The translations under genes were made by a program, and so were the position numbers. The notes below the pieces were generated by a model that saw nothing but the letters and a program-made list of their open reading frames with translations, made no database searches and was not told the DNA's origin. A stretch of DNA of 64,000 nucleotides from Polynucleobacter acidiphobus (lineage in GTDB: Bacteria; Pseudomonadota; Gammaproteobacteria; Burkholderiales; Burkholderiaceae). The stretch lies in the NCBI RefSeq assembly GCF_003065385.1, contig NZ_CP023277.1, positions 1,204,829 to 1,268,828 of the forward strand, given 5' to 3'. Shown here in pieces: positions 1 through 8,980 of the stretch (within the stretch, counting starts at the first letter, position 1; each line of letters opens with the position of its first letter).

Positions 1-141
1 AGTTGTAGATGTACGAACAACACCGCTTGAGTCACTATCAACAACCTCAAGATCTCTCTTTAAAATTTGATTAATGTCTTCAAAAGGCTGATAGGTATCA
101 AAAAACTTAGCTGGATTGAGATAATCAAATAGTTGACCCAT
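1..141 (-). CDS. Partial CDS, N-terminal 47 residues, unrecognised
   Basis: An open frame starts at ATG 141 on the minus strand and runs off the left edge without a stop. It begins MGQLFDYLNPAKFF and continues with a soluble-looking, acidic sequence. I do not recognise the family from 47 residues. A strong Pho box lies about 50 bases upstream (191-208), so it is probably induced by phosphate starvation. The divergent neighbour is a FabI-type reductase, and in Burkholderiales such reductases often sit beside a DUF3141/PHA-synthase-like gene; that identity is a guess from context only. Confidence 0.6.
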   Translation of the reverse strand, partial: MGQLFDYLNPAKFFDTYQPFEDINQILKRDLEVVDSDSSGVVRTSTT

Positions 142-174
142 GATTGAAATTTCCGCTGATATATAAGAAAGTTA

Positions 175-208
175 AGCCTACTTAGTCACAATGACATCAA
201 GATGACAG
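175..208 (-). promoter_or_regulatory. Pho box and -10 for the left-edge gene
   Basis: Read on the minus strand, the 7-mers CTGTCAT (208-202) and ATGTCAT (197-191) are separated by four bases, an 11-base period. After a 10-base gap comes TAGGCT (180-175), a plausible -10. This is among the closest matches in the window to the known PhoB consensus CTGTCAT-N4-CTGTCAT. It points to the partial gene starting at 141. Confidence 0.7.
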
Positions 209-248
209 ATGAATAAATAAATTCACGAATAATTCCCGACAAAATCTC

Positions 249-293
249 TCGTCATGAAATCTAAACATTACTGTCACAATTGAAAGTAATCAT
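249..293 (+). promoter_or_regulatory. Candidate degenerate Pho box upstream of fabI
   Basis: TCGTCAT (249) and CTGTCAC (271) are in phase at 22 bases, but the middle unit TCTAAAC (260) matches poorly. A -10-like TAATCA lies at 287-292. If used, transcription would start about at the fabI ATG (300), giving a leaderless or nearly leaderless message. It is only a candidate because the central unit is weak. Confidence 0.35.
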
Positions 294-299
294 GTATGC

Positions 300-1124
300 A
301 TGAATGCAAATCATCCGCTTGATCAACTACCCAAAGTTTGGGATGAAAACACTCGCATTGGCGATATGCTTAAAGGTAAACGCGGTCTAGTCGTTGGAGT
401 TGCTAATGAAGATAGTATTGCGTTTGGTTGTGCTTCAAAATTACGAGCATTTGGTGCTGAGATTGCTTTAACCTACCTTAACGATAAAGCCAAACCCTAT
501 GTGTCACCCCTAGCTCAACAACTCGATGCCACAATTCTTTTACCTCTCGATGTCACCGAGCCCGAGCAAATTAAGAACGTATTTGACGAAATTAAGAATC
601 AATGGGGCTCCCTTGATTTTGTGATCCATTCAATTGCATATGCCCCGCGCGATGATTTACATGGCCGCTTGACTGACTGCTCGCGCGAGGGATTCTTACA
701 AGCTATGCAAATTTCCTGCCATTCATTGATTGAAATTGCACACTACGCACAACCTTTAATGAATAACGGAGGTTCCATAATTACGATGACCTATTATGGG
801 GCTGAAAAAGTCGTCGATCACTACAACGTCATGGGGCCTGTAAAAGCAGCGCTAGAAGCGACTGTTCGATATTTAGCAAAAGAGCTTGGTGAATATGGAA
901 TACGAGTCTTTGCAGTATCGCCCGGACCAATTAAAACCCGAGCTTCATCTGGTATTGCTGACTTCAATGACTTAATCAATATGGCAATTCAGCGAAGCCC
1001 TGCTAAACGAATTGTTGATATTGCAGAAGTCGGTAGAGTCGTCGGTTTTCTGGTGGGCGGAGGTTCATCAGGAATGACCGGGGATGTCATTTACGTAGAT
1101 GCAGGCTTGCACATTATGGCCTAA
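300..1124 (+). CDS. fabI: Enoyl-[acyl-carrier-protein] reductase, FabI type
   Basis: This 274-residue short-chain dehydrogenase is of the FabI class, which reduces the enoyl thioester at the end of each fatty-acid elongation cycle using NAD(P)H. A glycine-rich nucleotide site is at 26-43, SIAYAP at 111-116, and the FabI signature with catalytic Tyr175 and Lys182 (YNVMGPVK) is intact. The protein has about 22 extra residues before the usual FabI start; an internal ATG at 366 (MLKGKRG) would give the classical length, but the extension looks coding. No clear ribosome binding site precedes 300. Neighbours (a Pho-box gene on the left, bdhA on the right) suggest a specialised second FabI linked to PHA metabolism rather than the housekeeping enzyme; that is inference. 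Confidence 0.85.
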   Translation: MNANHPLDQLPKVWDENTRIGDMLKGKRGLVVGVANEDSIAFGCASKLRAFGAEIALTYLNDKAKPYVSPLAQQLDATILLPLDVTEPEQIKNVFDEIKNQWGSLDFVIHSIAYAPRDDLHGRLTDCSREGFLQAMQISCHSLIEIAHYAQPLMNNGGSIITMTYYGAEKVVDHYNVMGPVKAALEATVRYLAKELGEYGIRVFAVSPGPIKTRASSGIADFNDLINMAIQRSPAKRIVDIAEVGRVVGFLVGGGSSGMTGDVIYVDAGLHIMA

Positions 1125-1142
1125 GGCATCATGAAAAAATGC

Positions 1143-1925
1143 TTATTGCGCCACCCACCCGCCATCCATATTCCATGCTACACCCCTGACTTGTTCGGCA
1201 GCCTCTGAGCAGAAAAAGACTACCAGAGAGCCAAGTTGTTCAGTAGTAACAAACTCTGCAGAAGGTTGCTTTTCTGAAAGCAACTGGTCTTTAGCAGCTT
1301 CAACGCTAATTGACTCATTTGATGCTCTCAACTCGATCTGATCTTGGACTAAGGGCGTTAAAACCCACCCTGGACATATGGCATTGCATGTAATCGGGGA
1401 TCGCGCCGTCTCCAATGCAACTACCTTGGTTAAACCAACTAACCCATGTTTTGCAGCAACATAAGCTGACTTATGCTCAGATCCGACCAACCCATGAACA
1501 GAAGCAATGTTGATAATTCGTCCATATCCACGGCTTTTCATGCTTGGTAATGCGCAACGGATCGTATGAAATGCTGAAGATAGATTTATTGCAATAATTG
1601 CATCCCATTTTTCAGTTGGGAACTCATCGATAGGGGCAAGATGCTGAATACCTGCGTTATTAACTAAAATATCTACGCCGCCCAGATTTGTCTCAACAAA
1701 AGAAATCATTTCTTTTATCTCATCCGGGTTTGCCATATTTGCAGGATGATATGAAACTTTTACATCGTATTTCATTGACAAAGAGTCCACTAACTCCTCA
1801 ATTTCGCTGATGGCACCAAAACCATTGAGCACAATATCGGCCCCCTGTTTTGCCAGAGAATGTGCAATACCTAAACCAATTCCACTCGTAGACCCAGTTA
1901 TTAATGCAACTTTTGATTTAAGCAT
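1143..1925 (-). CDS. bdhA: D-3-hydroxybutyrate dehydrogenase
   Basis: A 260-residue classical short-chain dehydrogenase that interconverts 3-hydroxybutyrate and acetoacetate with NAD, the step that lets a cell use monomers released from polyhydroxybutyrate. The TGSTSGIG cofactor motif is at 10-17, NNAG at 89-92, Ser142, and the catalytic Tyr155/Lys159 pair in YVAAK. Length and the NNAGIQHLAPI segment are typical of BdhA. It ends 18 bases from fabI and is convergent with it. No Pho box is visible upstream. A related acetoacetyl-CoA reductase is less likely. Confidence 0.85.
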   Translation of the reverse strand: MLKSKVALITGSTSGIGLGIAHSLAKQGADIVLNGFGAISEIEELVDSLSMKYDVKVSYHPANMANPDEIKEMISFVETNLGGVDILVNNAGIQHLAPIDEFPTEKWDAIIAINLSSAFHTIRCALPSMKSRGYGRIINIASVHGLVGSEHKSAYVAAKHGLVGLTKVVALETARSPITCNAICPGWVLTPLVQDQIELRASNESISVEAAKDQLLSEKQPSAEFVTTEQLGSLVVFFCSEAAEQVRGVAWNMDGGWVAQ

Positions 1926-2016
1926 GATTCATCTCAACTTAAAATTGAAAATTACAAGATACGTTCAATAGATGTCAAGTTAATGAAATTATTAATATGC
2001 CTTTAAAAAGTATCGA

Positions 2017-2979
2017 CTAGAGCCAGCCAGCCCGTTTAAAGCGGACATACAAAAGTGAGCACGCTAGAACAATGATTCCGATTGCCAAGGGATAACCATA
2101 GTGCCACTTTAGCTCTGGCATTGACTCAAAATTCATGCCCCAAATACCTGCGAAGGCTGTTGCAGTTGCAAAAATTGCAGCCCAAGCTGCGAGTCTTTTT
2201 TGCACGATATTCTGCTCTAGTGTAATTTGTGAAAAACTGACTTGGATTGCTGTGGCGATTGCATCCCGCATGCCTTCGATAATTGAATTAATTCTCGATA
2301 AGTGATCATATAAATCTCTAAAATATTCAACTGAATTCACGAGAATGGGTGGAACGCGTCCCCCAGAAAATTTTCCTACCGCCTCCATTAGCGGAGTAAC
2401 CGCGTGCTTAACAATCATGACCTTCTTCTTGAGATCATAAAGTCTCTCGATATTATCTTGAGTGACATTTCTTTCAAATAACTTATCTTCAATTTCTTCA
2501 AGTTCAGTTTCCAAATGATCAACGATAGGAAAGTATCGATCCACTACTGCATCAATCAAGGCGTACATTACAAATCCTGAGCCTTGCTTTAGCAATTCCG
2601 GCTCCCTCTCACATCGTTCACGAACACCTAAAAATTTCACCTCCGATCGATTACGGACAGAATAGATGTAGTGCTCACCAACAAAAATGTCGAGTTCACC
2701 AATTTCAATTTCCTCATTAAGAGTAAGTATTTGTATAACTGCAAATAAACTGTCTCCGTACTCTTCAATCTTTGGTCTTTGATGACCATTTAGGGCATCT
2801 TCAACAGCAAGTGGATGAAGATCAAATGCATCCTTCATCTGGCCTATCTCATCAAGCTCTGGATTTAACGAGGCAACCCATACAAATTCCTTTGGGCTTC
2901 TTAAATGTGAACGGATGGAATTTGGGTCTAAGTCAGCTACTTTTCGACCGTCTTTATACGAAGCGCAATTAATCAACAT
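2017..2979 (-). CDS. corA: CorA-type Mg2+/Co2+ transporter
   Basis: This 320-residue protein has a long soluble, mostly helical N-terminal region and two C-terminal membrane helices. The diagnostic GMN motif follows the first helix (WGMNFES, about residues 280-286), and the protein ends with the short positively charged tail typical of CorA. The family forms a homopentameric channel in the inner membrane for divalent cations. It stands alone on the minus strand, downstream of ppx with a 237-base gap in which I see no clear terminator. Zinc transport (ZntB-like) is possible because the family is mixed. Confidence 0.85.
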   Translation of the reverse strand: MLINCASYKDGRKVADLDPNSIRSHLRSPKEFVWVASLNPELDEIGQMKDAFDLHPLAVEDALNGHQRPKIEEYGDSLFAVIQILTLNEEIEIGELDIFVGEHYIYSVRNRSEVKFLGVRERCEREPELLKQGSGFVMYALIDAVVDRYFPIVDHLETELEEIEDKLFERNVTQDNIERLYDLKKKVMIVKHAVTPLMEAVGKFSGGRVPPILVNSVEYFRDLYDHLSRINSIIEGMRDAIATAIQVSFSQITLEQNIVQKRLAAWAAIFATATAFAGIWGMNFESMPELKWHYGYPLAIGIIVLACSLLYVRFKRAGWL

Positions 2980-3216
2980 ATACCTCTCACTCCTTGTGAT
3001 GAAGATAGATCAGATTGATAAACTAAATATCTAAACGATGAGCATATTTAAGGCTTATGACAAATTTATTTCGCCTTTTCGTTGATAAACCTATGTTGTG
3101 AGTTGTGGCTGGAAAGGTTTCTACCTCGGATTGATGAGATATTTTTTTGCGGTAATCTAATGACGTAAATGAGACACTAGACATCAAGTTAAGTTATCTT
3201 ATTACTCAAAATTCTC

Positions 3217-4785
3217 TTAATCCGTTAGCTTTAGGATGTAGCGGTAGCCAATGCGTTCCCACTCTGCCGCTTCTTTACGTAGACTGAACTCGGTTAAGGG
3301 GTGGGCATTGGCCCACTGCCGGTCAATCGCGACTTCAAAGGTCTCGCTATTGGGGTTCTTTACTTTCACCTTGGGAAGATGCTCATCCATGCGTGAACGG
3401 CATAAGACATGGGCTAGACGAATGCAAAATAACATCCGCCAGTCGGTGAAGTTGGCATTGTTTGAGAGTTTGCCAAGTTTGCCTGTATGCCCCAATAAGA
3501 GCGCCGCCAGTCGGGCTTGATCATTCTTGGAGAACCCTGGCATATCGGCATTAGCGGCGATGTAAGCCGAGTGCTTGTGATAGCCGTTATGCGAGATGGA
3601 TAATCCCACCTCATGTAAGTTGGCTGACCAGCCAAGTAAGGCAAGGTTATCGGTACGGCTCTCATGATTGGGCTTGGGTAATTGGGCTAAGAAATCCGCC
3701 GCCAGCATCCCTAAGCGATGCGCCTGCTCACGATCGACTGCATAACGTTGCATAAACTGCTCAACGGTCACAAAGCGCATATCGTCGTGTTGCGTCCGTC
3801 CTAATAGATCATAGAGCACGCCCACTCGGAGGGCGGCATCGCTGACCTCCATACGCTCGATACCTAACTCATCGAAGATGGCGAGCATGATGGATAGTCC
3901 GCCCGGTAAGACGGGACGTCGATCATCCTTAAGGTTAATGAGATTGACGCGATCGATGTGATCAAAATCCAGCAGGCGCTTCTTAAGCCCCTTGAGGCCT
4001 TGCAAGGTAATCACCCCCGCACCGCTATTGTCTAAGGGATCAAGGGTCGATTTCTCCCCAGAACCATTTAGTTTATTGTCGGCAATTAAATCCGATAAAG
4101 CACGCGCCGTTCCTGATGAACCTATCACCTGATTCCAGCCTGATTTACTAAATCGTCCTTTAATCACTTGCACCTCGCGGCGTGCCGCTAGCTCTGCCTC
4201 TTTAAATGCGTGGGGATCAATCGTGCCATTGGGGAAAAAACGGATGCTGTGCGATACGCAGCCGATATAAAGACTCTCTAAGAGTTTTGGCTCATAGCCC
4301 TTGCCAATAATGAACTCGCTCGACCCTCCACCCACATCGATCACCAAGCGGTTACCTGAAACAGCTGGTGCCTCATGGGAGGTGCCGATATAAATGAGGC
4401 GAGCTTCTTCCACTCCAGCAATGACTTCAATCGGAAATCCCAAAGCAACCTGAGCCTCTTGCACAAACTTTTGGGCATTGCGCGCTACCCGTAAGGTATT
4501 GGTGGCAACGGCTCTCACCTGTTCAGGCCGAAAGCCCCGCAAGCGCTCCCCAAAGCGTCGAATTGCGCCTAAGCCCCGCTCCATTGCCTCCTCATCCAAG
4601 ACCTTGCCGGGGGTTAGGCCTGCTGCCAAGCGAACCGGCTCACGCAAGGTATCGATGGTACGTAATTGCATCCCGGAGGGGGTAATGTAGGCCTGGCAGA
4701 TAAGTAATCGAAAGCTATTGGAGCCGAGGTCAACGGCGGCCACTAGGTCTAGTCCGGGCTTATTGGAGGTGCTGGTCTTAGACAC
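3217..4785 (-). CDS. ppx: Exopolyphosphatase (Ppx/GppA family)
   Basis: A 522-residue ASKHA-fold phosphatase that removes terminal phosphates from polyphosphate, and possibly the 5' phosphate of pppGpp. The N-terminal phosphate-binding segment VDLGSNSFRLL is at about 18-28, the second DVGGGSSEF at about 150-158, and a C-terminal HD-like helical domain completes the long form of the family. It is divergent from ppk with only 75 bases between the start codons, so the polyphosphate-making and polyphosphate-degrading genes share one regulatory region, which contains a three-unit Pho-box-like repeat oriented toward ppx. Confidence 0.93.
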   Translation of the reverse strand: MSKTSTSNKPGLDLVAAVDLGSNSFRLLICQAYITPSGMQLRTIDTLREPVRLAAGLTPGKVLDEEAMERGLGAIRRFGERLRGFRPEQVRAVATNTLRVARNAQKFVQEAQVALGFPIEVIAGVEEARLIYIGTSHEAPAVSGNRLVIDVGGGSSEFIIGKGYEPKLLESLYIGCVSHSIRFFPNGTIDPHAFKEAELAARREVQVIKGRFSKSGWNQVIGSSGTARALSDLIADNKLNGSGEKSTLDPLDNSGAGVITLQGLKGLKKRLLDFDHIDRVNLINLKDDRRPVLPGGLSIMLAIFDELGIERMEVSDAALRVGVLYDLLGRTQHDDMRFVTVEQFMQRYAVDREQAHRLGMLAADFLAQLPKPNHESRTDNLALLGWSANLHEVGLSISHNGYHKHSAYIAANADMPGFSKNDQARLAALLLGHTGKLGKLSNNANFTDWRMLFCIRLAHVLCRSRMDEHLPKVKVKNPNSETFEVAIDRQWANAHPLTEFSLRKEAAEWERIGYRYILKLTD

Positions 4786-4806
4786 GATATGAAATTGCTA
4801 GTTAAT

Positions 4807-4850
4807 TTGATATAGTATTTTATGAAATAAAAGTGACACATTTGTGAAAT
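4807..4850 (-). promoter_or_regulatory. Three-unit Pho-box-like repeat between ppx and ppk
   Basis: On the minus strand the units ATTTCAC (4850-4844), GTGTCAC (4839-4833) and ATTTCAT (4828-4822) follow an exact 11-base period. TATCAA (4812-4807), nine bases further on, can serve as a -10 for ppx, whose start is 4785. The outer units match the PhoB consensus only moderately. The same DNA must also hold the ppk promoter (TATAGT at 4811-4816 on the plus strand is a candidate -10). Confidence 0.5.
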
Positions 4851-4860
4851 ATAAAGAGAT

Positions 4861-6954
4861 ATGACACTTTTATTACTAAACCGTGAAATCGGTATCCTCG
4901 AGTTTAATTCAAGAGTTCTGGCGCAAGCCGAGGATCCGAAGATCCCCCTTCTGGAGCGCATTCGCTTTTTAAGTATTGTCTCAAGTAATCTCGATGAGTT
5001 TTTTGAGATTCGGATGTCGGGTATCAAAGAACAGCTCAGCGACAACCCCTCAAAAGAGGGTTCTGATGGGCGTACCATTGCAGAGAGTTATGACTTAGTC
5101 TCTCAACACGCGCACGCGCTCGTCGATCGCCAATACCAGCTCTATCAACAGGTCTTGATACCGCAGTTGCGCAAAGCAGGTATCCAGTTTTTACTGCCGG
5201 ATTACTGGAATCACAACCAACGTGTTTGGGCTGAAGACTTTTTTAAAGAAGAGCTCTTTCCATTGCTCACACCCATTGCGCTCGATCCCGTTCATCCCTT
5301 CCCGCGCGTCATCAATAAGAGTTTAAACTTTATTGTTCAGCTCGAGGGTAAAGATGCGTTTGGCCGTAAGGCTAATCTTGCTGTCGTGCAAGCGCCGCGC
5401 TCACTGCCTCGTCTAATCAAAATACCTCATCGCCTCGCGGGTAATCAAGACACGTTTGTGTTTTTATCCTCCTTTATTCAGGCCTTTGTGGGTCAACTGT
5501 TCCCAGGGATGGCTGTCATTGGCTGTTATCCATTTCGGGTCACACGCAACTCTGATCTCTTTGTATCCGATGATGAGATCACCGATTTACGTCAAGCCTT
5601 GCAGGGTGAACTGCCTACCCGTCACTTAGGCGATGCGGTGCGACTTGAAGCAAACATCAATATCCCAGAAGCCTTGTTACAACGCCTTTGTAAAGAGAAC
5701 AATCTGGATATGCGCGATTGTTACCGTGTCAATGGCCCAGTCAATTTAGTCCGCCTTGCGCAGCTTCCTGATTTGGTGGATCAACCCAAATTGGTCTTTA
5801 AACCTCATATCCCCGCCATACCATTTAAACGTGGCACAGGTAATGGCGCTATCTCATTCTTTGAGCGTATCAAACAGTCTGATTTACTCTTGCATCATCC
5901 CTATGAAAGCTTTGAGCCCGTCTTAGATCTGTTGCGCGAAGCCAGTCGCGATCCTCAAGTATTGGCCATTAAGCAAACGGTGTACCGGACTGGTGATAAA
6001 TCGCCTGTGATGGAAGCGCTAATTGAGGCAGCCCAAAATGGTAAAGAGGTTACGGTGGTCCTCGAGCTTCTTGCCCGTTTTGATGAGCAAACCAATATCA
6101 ACTGGGCAGCGCGCTTAGAGGAAGTGGGTGCGCATGTGGTCTACGGCGTGGTCGGTCATAAATGCCATGCCAAGCTCTTACTAATTGTTCGGAAAGAGAA
6201 AATCCATAAGTCAGGTAAGACCGCACTGGTGCGCTACGCACATCTTGGAACCGGTAACTACCACCCTCGCACCGCCAAGCTCTATACCGATTTTGGTTTA
6301 ATGACCTCCGATCCTCTCATCACCAAAGATGTGCATCAGGTTTTTCAGCAACTCACGGGTACAGGTATGCAGCTCGAGACCCGAGAACTGTGGGAAGCCC
6401 CCTTCACCATGCTCGAGCAACTGGTGCATCACATTCGTGCCGAGACCAAGGCTGCGAAGCAAGGCAAGAAAGCGCGCATCATTGGCAAGATGAATGCTCT
6501 TTTAGAAAAGACCATCATCGAAGAGCTCTACAAAGCTTCGCAGGCCGGGGTGAAGATTGATCTAATTGTGCGCGGGGTCTGCGCGTTGCGCCCCGGGGTC
6601 AAGGGCCTCTCCGAGAACATTAAGGTACGCTCGATCGTAGGTCGCTTTTTAGAGCATCACCGGATTTATTACTTCTACCATGGTGGCTCTGAGCAGGTCT
6701 ATCTGTCGAGTGCAGATTGGATGGAGCGCAATCTGCTACGCCGCGTGGAGGTCGCCTTCCCCGTCAAAGATCCCAAACTAAAGCAACGGGTGATTAACGA
6801 AGGCTTGATGATTTTGCTCAAAGACAATGCCTCAGCATGGCTCATGAAGCCCGATGGTAGTTACGTCAAGAGTAAGCCGCGCATCAACCAAACCCCGATC
6901 GTGGGTCAGCTCGAACTGCTTAAGAAATTCGTTCGGGGGGAAAGCGCAGGGTAA
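4861..6954 (+). CDS. ppk: Polyphosphate kinase 1
   Basis: A 697-residue PPK1 that reversibly transfers the ATP gamma phosphate to growing polyphosphate. Domain order is N, H, C1 and C2. The autophosphorylated histidine lies in CHAKLLLI (His436), and the second conserved His region is near 599-600 in LEHHRIYYF. The RYAHLGTGNYHPRT segment is also characteristic. Length is normal for PPK1. The start ATG follows AAAGAG by a few bases. Its 3' end overlaps the 3' end of convergent phoR by 35 bases, so the two messages are complementary there. It acts opposite to the adjacent ppx. Confidence 0.96.
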   Translation: MTLLLLNREIGILEFNSRVLAQAEDPKIPLLERIRFLSIVSSNLDEFFEIRMSGIKEQLSDNPSKEGSDGRTIAESYDLVSQHAHALVDRQYQLYQQVLIPQLRKAGIQFLLPDYWNHNQRVWAEDFFKEELFPLLTPIALDPVHPFPRVINKSLNFIVQLEGKDAFGRKANLAVVQAPRSLPRLIKIPHRLAGNQDTFVFLSSFIQAFVGQLFPGMAVIGCYPFRVTRNSDLFVSDDEITDLRQALQGELPTRHLGDAVRLEANINIPEALLQRLCKENNLDMRDCYRVNGPVNLVRLAQLPDLVDQPKLVFKPHIPAIPFKRGTGNGAISFFERIKQSDLLLHHPYESFEPVLDLLREASRDPQVLAIKQTVYRTGDKSPVMEALIEAAQNGKEVTVVLELLARFDEQTNINWAARLEEVGAHVVYGVVGHKCHAKLLLIVRKEKIHKSGKTALVRYAHLGTGNYHPRTAKLYTDFGLMTSDPLITKDVHQVFQQLTGTGMQLETRELWEAPFTMLEQLVHHIRAETKAAKQGKKARIIGKMNALLEKTIIEELYKASQAGVKIDLIVRGVCALRPGVKGLSENIKVRSIVGRFLEHHRIYYFYHGGSEQVYLSSADWMERNLLRRVEVAFPVKDPKLKQRVINEGLMILLKDNASAWLMKPDGSYVKSKPRINQTPIVGQLELLKKFVRGESAG

Positions 6955-8215
6955 AGGTACTGCCCTTGCCAAGCGTACTCTCAACCACTAACTGGGCTTG
7001 ATGGCGGCTCGCCACATGCTTTACGATCGCTAACCCCAAGCCAGTGCCGCCGGTTTCGCGTGAGCGACTTCGATCAACCCGATAGAAACGCTCAGTTAAG
7101 CGTGGAATGTGCTCCGATGAAATCCCGGGTCCTGTATCGGTTACCGAGAACTCACCCTCACCCGCAGAATTAACACTCCATGAGACCGTGACCGATCCCA
7201 CTTCTGGTGTGTACCGGATTGCATTCGATACTAAATTACTAAAAGCCGATAACACCTCGCGCTCTTCACCTAATAAATTACAGGGTGTATTGAGATTGAA
7301 GTTCAGAGCATGTTTACCCTGCGATAAGGCATAGGCATCATTTTTAATGAGCGACATCAAATAGCTCATTGAAATGCTGTTTAGTGGAGCTGGTTGTGAA
7401 TTAGCCTCGAGATTTGCCAGAGTTAAGAGATCCTCGACCAAGTTTTTCATGCGCTTACCCTGATCCATCATCATCTCAAGGTATTGGGCGTTTTGCTCCG
7501 GTGGCAAATCAAGGGTTTGAACCGTCTCCAAAAATCCCATCATGACGGTGAGTGGTGTGCGCATCTCATGCGAAACGTTCGCTACGAAGTCACGACGCAT
7601 GGCCTCGGCTTTGTTCAAATCGGTAATATCCTGAATCAAGACCAAGCGCCGGTTCTCAGAAAATGGAAAGGCTTGCAGACGCAAAATCCGACTCGCATTT
7701 GCCCCCATCTTCTCGAGCACGACCGGTTCGTCGTACTTGCGAGCCGTAATGTACTGGACAAACTCAGGGCGACGCACGATATAGTGAATCCGCTGTAAGA
7801 CATCTCGCTTGAACTGGATGCTGAGGAACTGCTCTGCAATCGCATTACACCACTCGATTTGATCCTGGTCATCGAGCATCACAATCCCATTGGGAGATGC
7901 CTGAAAGGCCTCAATAAAGCGCTTATGCTGACGCTCAATCTGCTCAATATCTTTACGCAAGCCAGTAATAATGCGTTGGAGCTTAAAAAAGATCTCCGCC
8001 CAGGCGCCGCCAAATCCAGACAGATGAGAAATCCCAGCACCCTTCACAAAAACATCTAAACGCGATTGATTAACGTAAGCGATAAAGAGGCTCAACACAA
8101 TGATGAATACGGCCAGCAACCACCCGAGCTCATCGGCTAAGAATGCCTCACCGATTAGGCCAGCAATACCAGCGAGCACAAGGATCGGGATAAGGCGCAG
8201 AAATCCAGAAAGCAT
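6920..8215 (-). CDS. phoR: Phosphate regulon sensor histidine kinase
   Basis: A 431-residue inner-membrane kinase, the same length as E. coli PhoR. Two membrane segments occupy about 1-50, a PAS domain about 100-200, the phospho-acceptor is His216 in VSHEMRTPL, and a full HATPase domain follows with a G-rich box (GTGLGLAI) near 400. It phosphorylates PhoB when the Pst/PhoU complex signals low phosphate. It is the last gene of the pst-pho operon, 51 bases after phoB, with a small hairpin in the gap. Its 3' end overlaps the convergent ppk. Confidence 0.95.
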   Translation of the reverse strand: MLSGFLRLIPILVLAGIAGLIGEAFLADELGWLLAVFIIVLSLFIAYVNQSRLDVFVKGAGISHLSGFGGAWAEIFFKLQRIITGLRKDIEQIERQHKRFIEAFQASPNGIVMLDDQDQIEWCNAIAEQFLSIQFKRDVLQRIHYIVRRPEFVQYITARKYDEPVVLEKMGANASRILRLQAFPFSENRRLVLIQDITDLNKAEAMRRDFVANVSHEMRTPLTVMMGFLETVQTLDLPPEQNAQYLEMMMDQGKRMKNLVEDLLTLANLEANSQPAPLNSISMSYLMSLIKNDAYALSQGKHALNFNLNTPCNLLGEEREVLSAFSNLVSNAIRYTPEVGSVTVSWSVNSAGEGEFSVTDTGPGISSEHIPRLTERFYRVDRSRSRETGGTGLGLAIVKHVASRHQAQLVVESTLGKGSTFTLRFPPERIS

Positions 8216-8227
8216 GGCAACATCTTA

Positions 8228-8248
8228 GAGCATCTTGGAGGGATGCTC
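8228..8248 (-). repeat. Short hairpin between phoB and phoR
   Basis: A perfect 7-base inverted repeat (GAGCATC at 8228-8234 and GATGCTC at 8242-8248) with a 7-base loop occupies the phoB-phoR gap. There is no strong T run after it, so it is more likely to affect mRNA stability or phoR translation than to stop transcription. Confidence 0.4.
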
Positions 8249-8266
8249 AAAAATTAGGCAGATATT

Positions 8267-8977
8267 CTAACCTGGGGTTTTAGTGATTCGGTAGCCGCTA
8301 CCGCGCACGGTCTCAATGTATTGATCACAATTGGCTTCGGATAAGGCTGAACGCAAGCGCTTAATGTGAACGTCGACAGTCCGCTCCTCAATGTAAACCT
8401 GGTCACCCCAGACCCGATCGAGGAGATGCGAACGGGAATGAACCCGCTCTGGATTACTCATAAAGAACTGAAGTAAACGAAATTCCGTTGGTCCTAAATT
8501 AACAAACTGATCTTTTGCACCCGGATGAGACACAGTGACCCGATGGGTTGCAGGATCCAATTGCATGGGGCCTAACTTTAAGACCTCCTCACCAAGCCCC
8601 AAGACCGAATTTCGTCGCAGTAATGCCTTCACTCGAGCAATGAGCTCCTTGGGTGAAAAGGGCTTCGTAACGTAATCATCCGCTCCAGAATCCAGCCCCT
8701 GAATCTTATCGGCCTCCGCCCCCTTGGCGGTGAGCATCAGAATCGGAATATTTTGTAACTCAGGGCTCGCGCGTAGCTCTTTCGTAAATTGCACCCCTGA
8801 CTTACCGGGCATCATCCAATCCAAAATCAAAAGATCAGGTCGATGAACACGGATCATCCGCATTGCCTCATCAGCCTGCAAGGCACGATCGACCGTAAAT
8901 CCTGAATGACTTAAGTTAACCGCAATTAGTTCTGCAATCGAAGGTTCGTCTTCAACAATCAGAATGCGATGGGGCAT
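8267..8977 (-). CDS. phoB: Phosphate regulon response regulator
   Basis: A 236-residue OmpR/PhoB-type regulator. The receiver domain has acidic residues near 9-11, the phosphorylated Asp53 in LDWMMPG, Thr83 and Lys105 (TKPFSPK). The C-terminal winged-helix DNA-binding domain carries the typical HSRSHLLDRVWG and ERTVDVHIKRLR stretches. Phosphorylated PhoB binds tandem 7-mers at 11-base spacing; such sites are scattered through the first 23 kb of this window. It lies 3 bases after phoU in the operon, so translation is probably coupled. Confidence 0.96.
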   Translation of the reverse strand: MPHRILIVEDEPSIAELIAVNLSHSGFTVDRALQADEAMRMIRVHRPDLLILDWMMPGKSGVQFTKELRASPELQNIPILMLTAKGAEADKIQGLDSGADDYVTKPFSPKELIARVKALLRRNSVLGLGEEVLKLGPMQLDPATHRVTVSHPGAKDQFVNLGPTEFRLLQFFMSNPERVHSRSHLLDRVWGDQVYIEERTVDVHIKRLRSALSEANCDQYIETVRGSGYRITKTPG

Positions 8978-8980
8978 AAG

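Noticed and set aside
3162..3179. Possible Pho box between ppx and corA (minus-strand GTGTCTC and ACGTCAT, 11 apart)
   Set aside because: Both units deviate at key positions, the distance to the corA start is about 180 bases, and no -10 follows at the usual gap.
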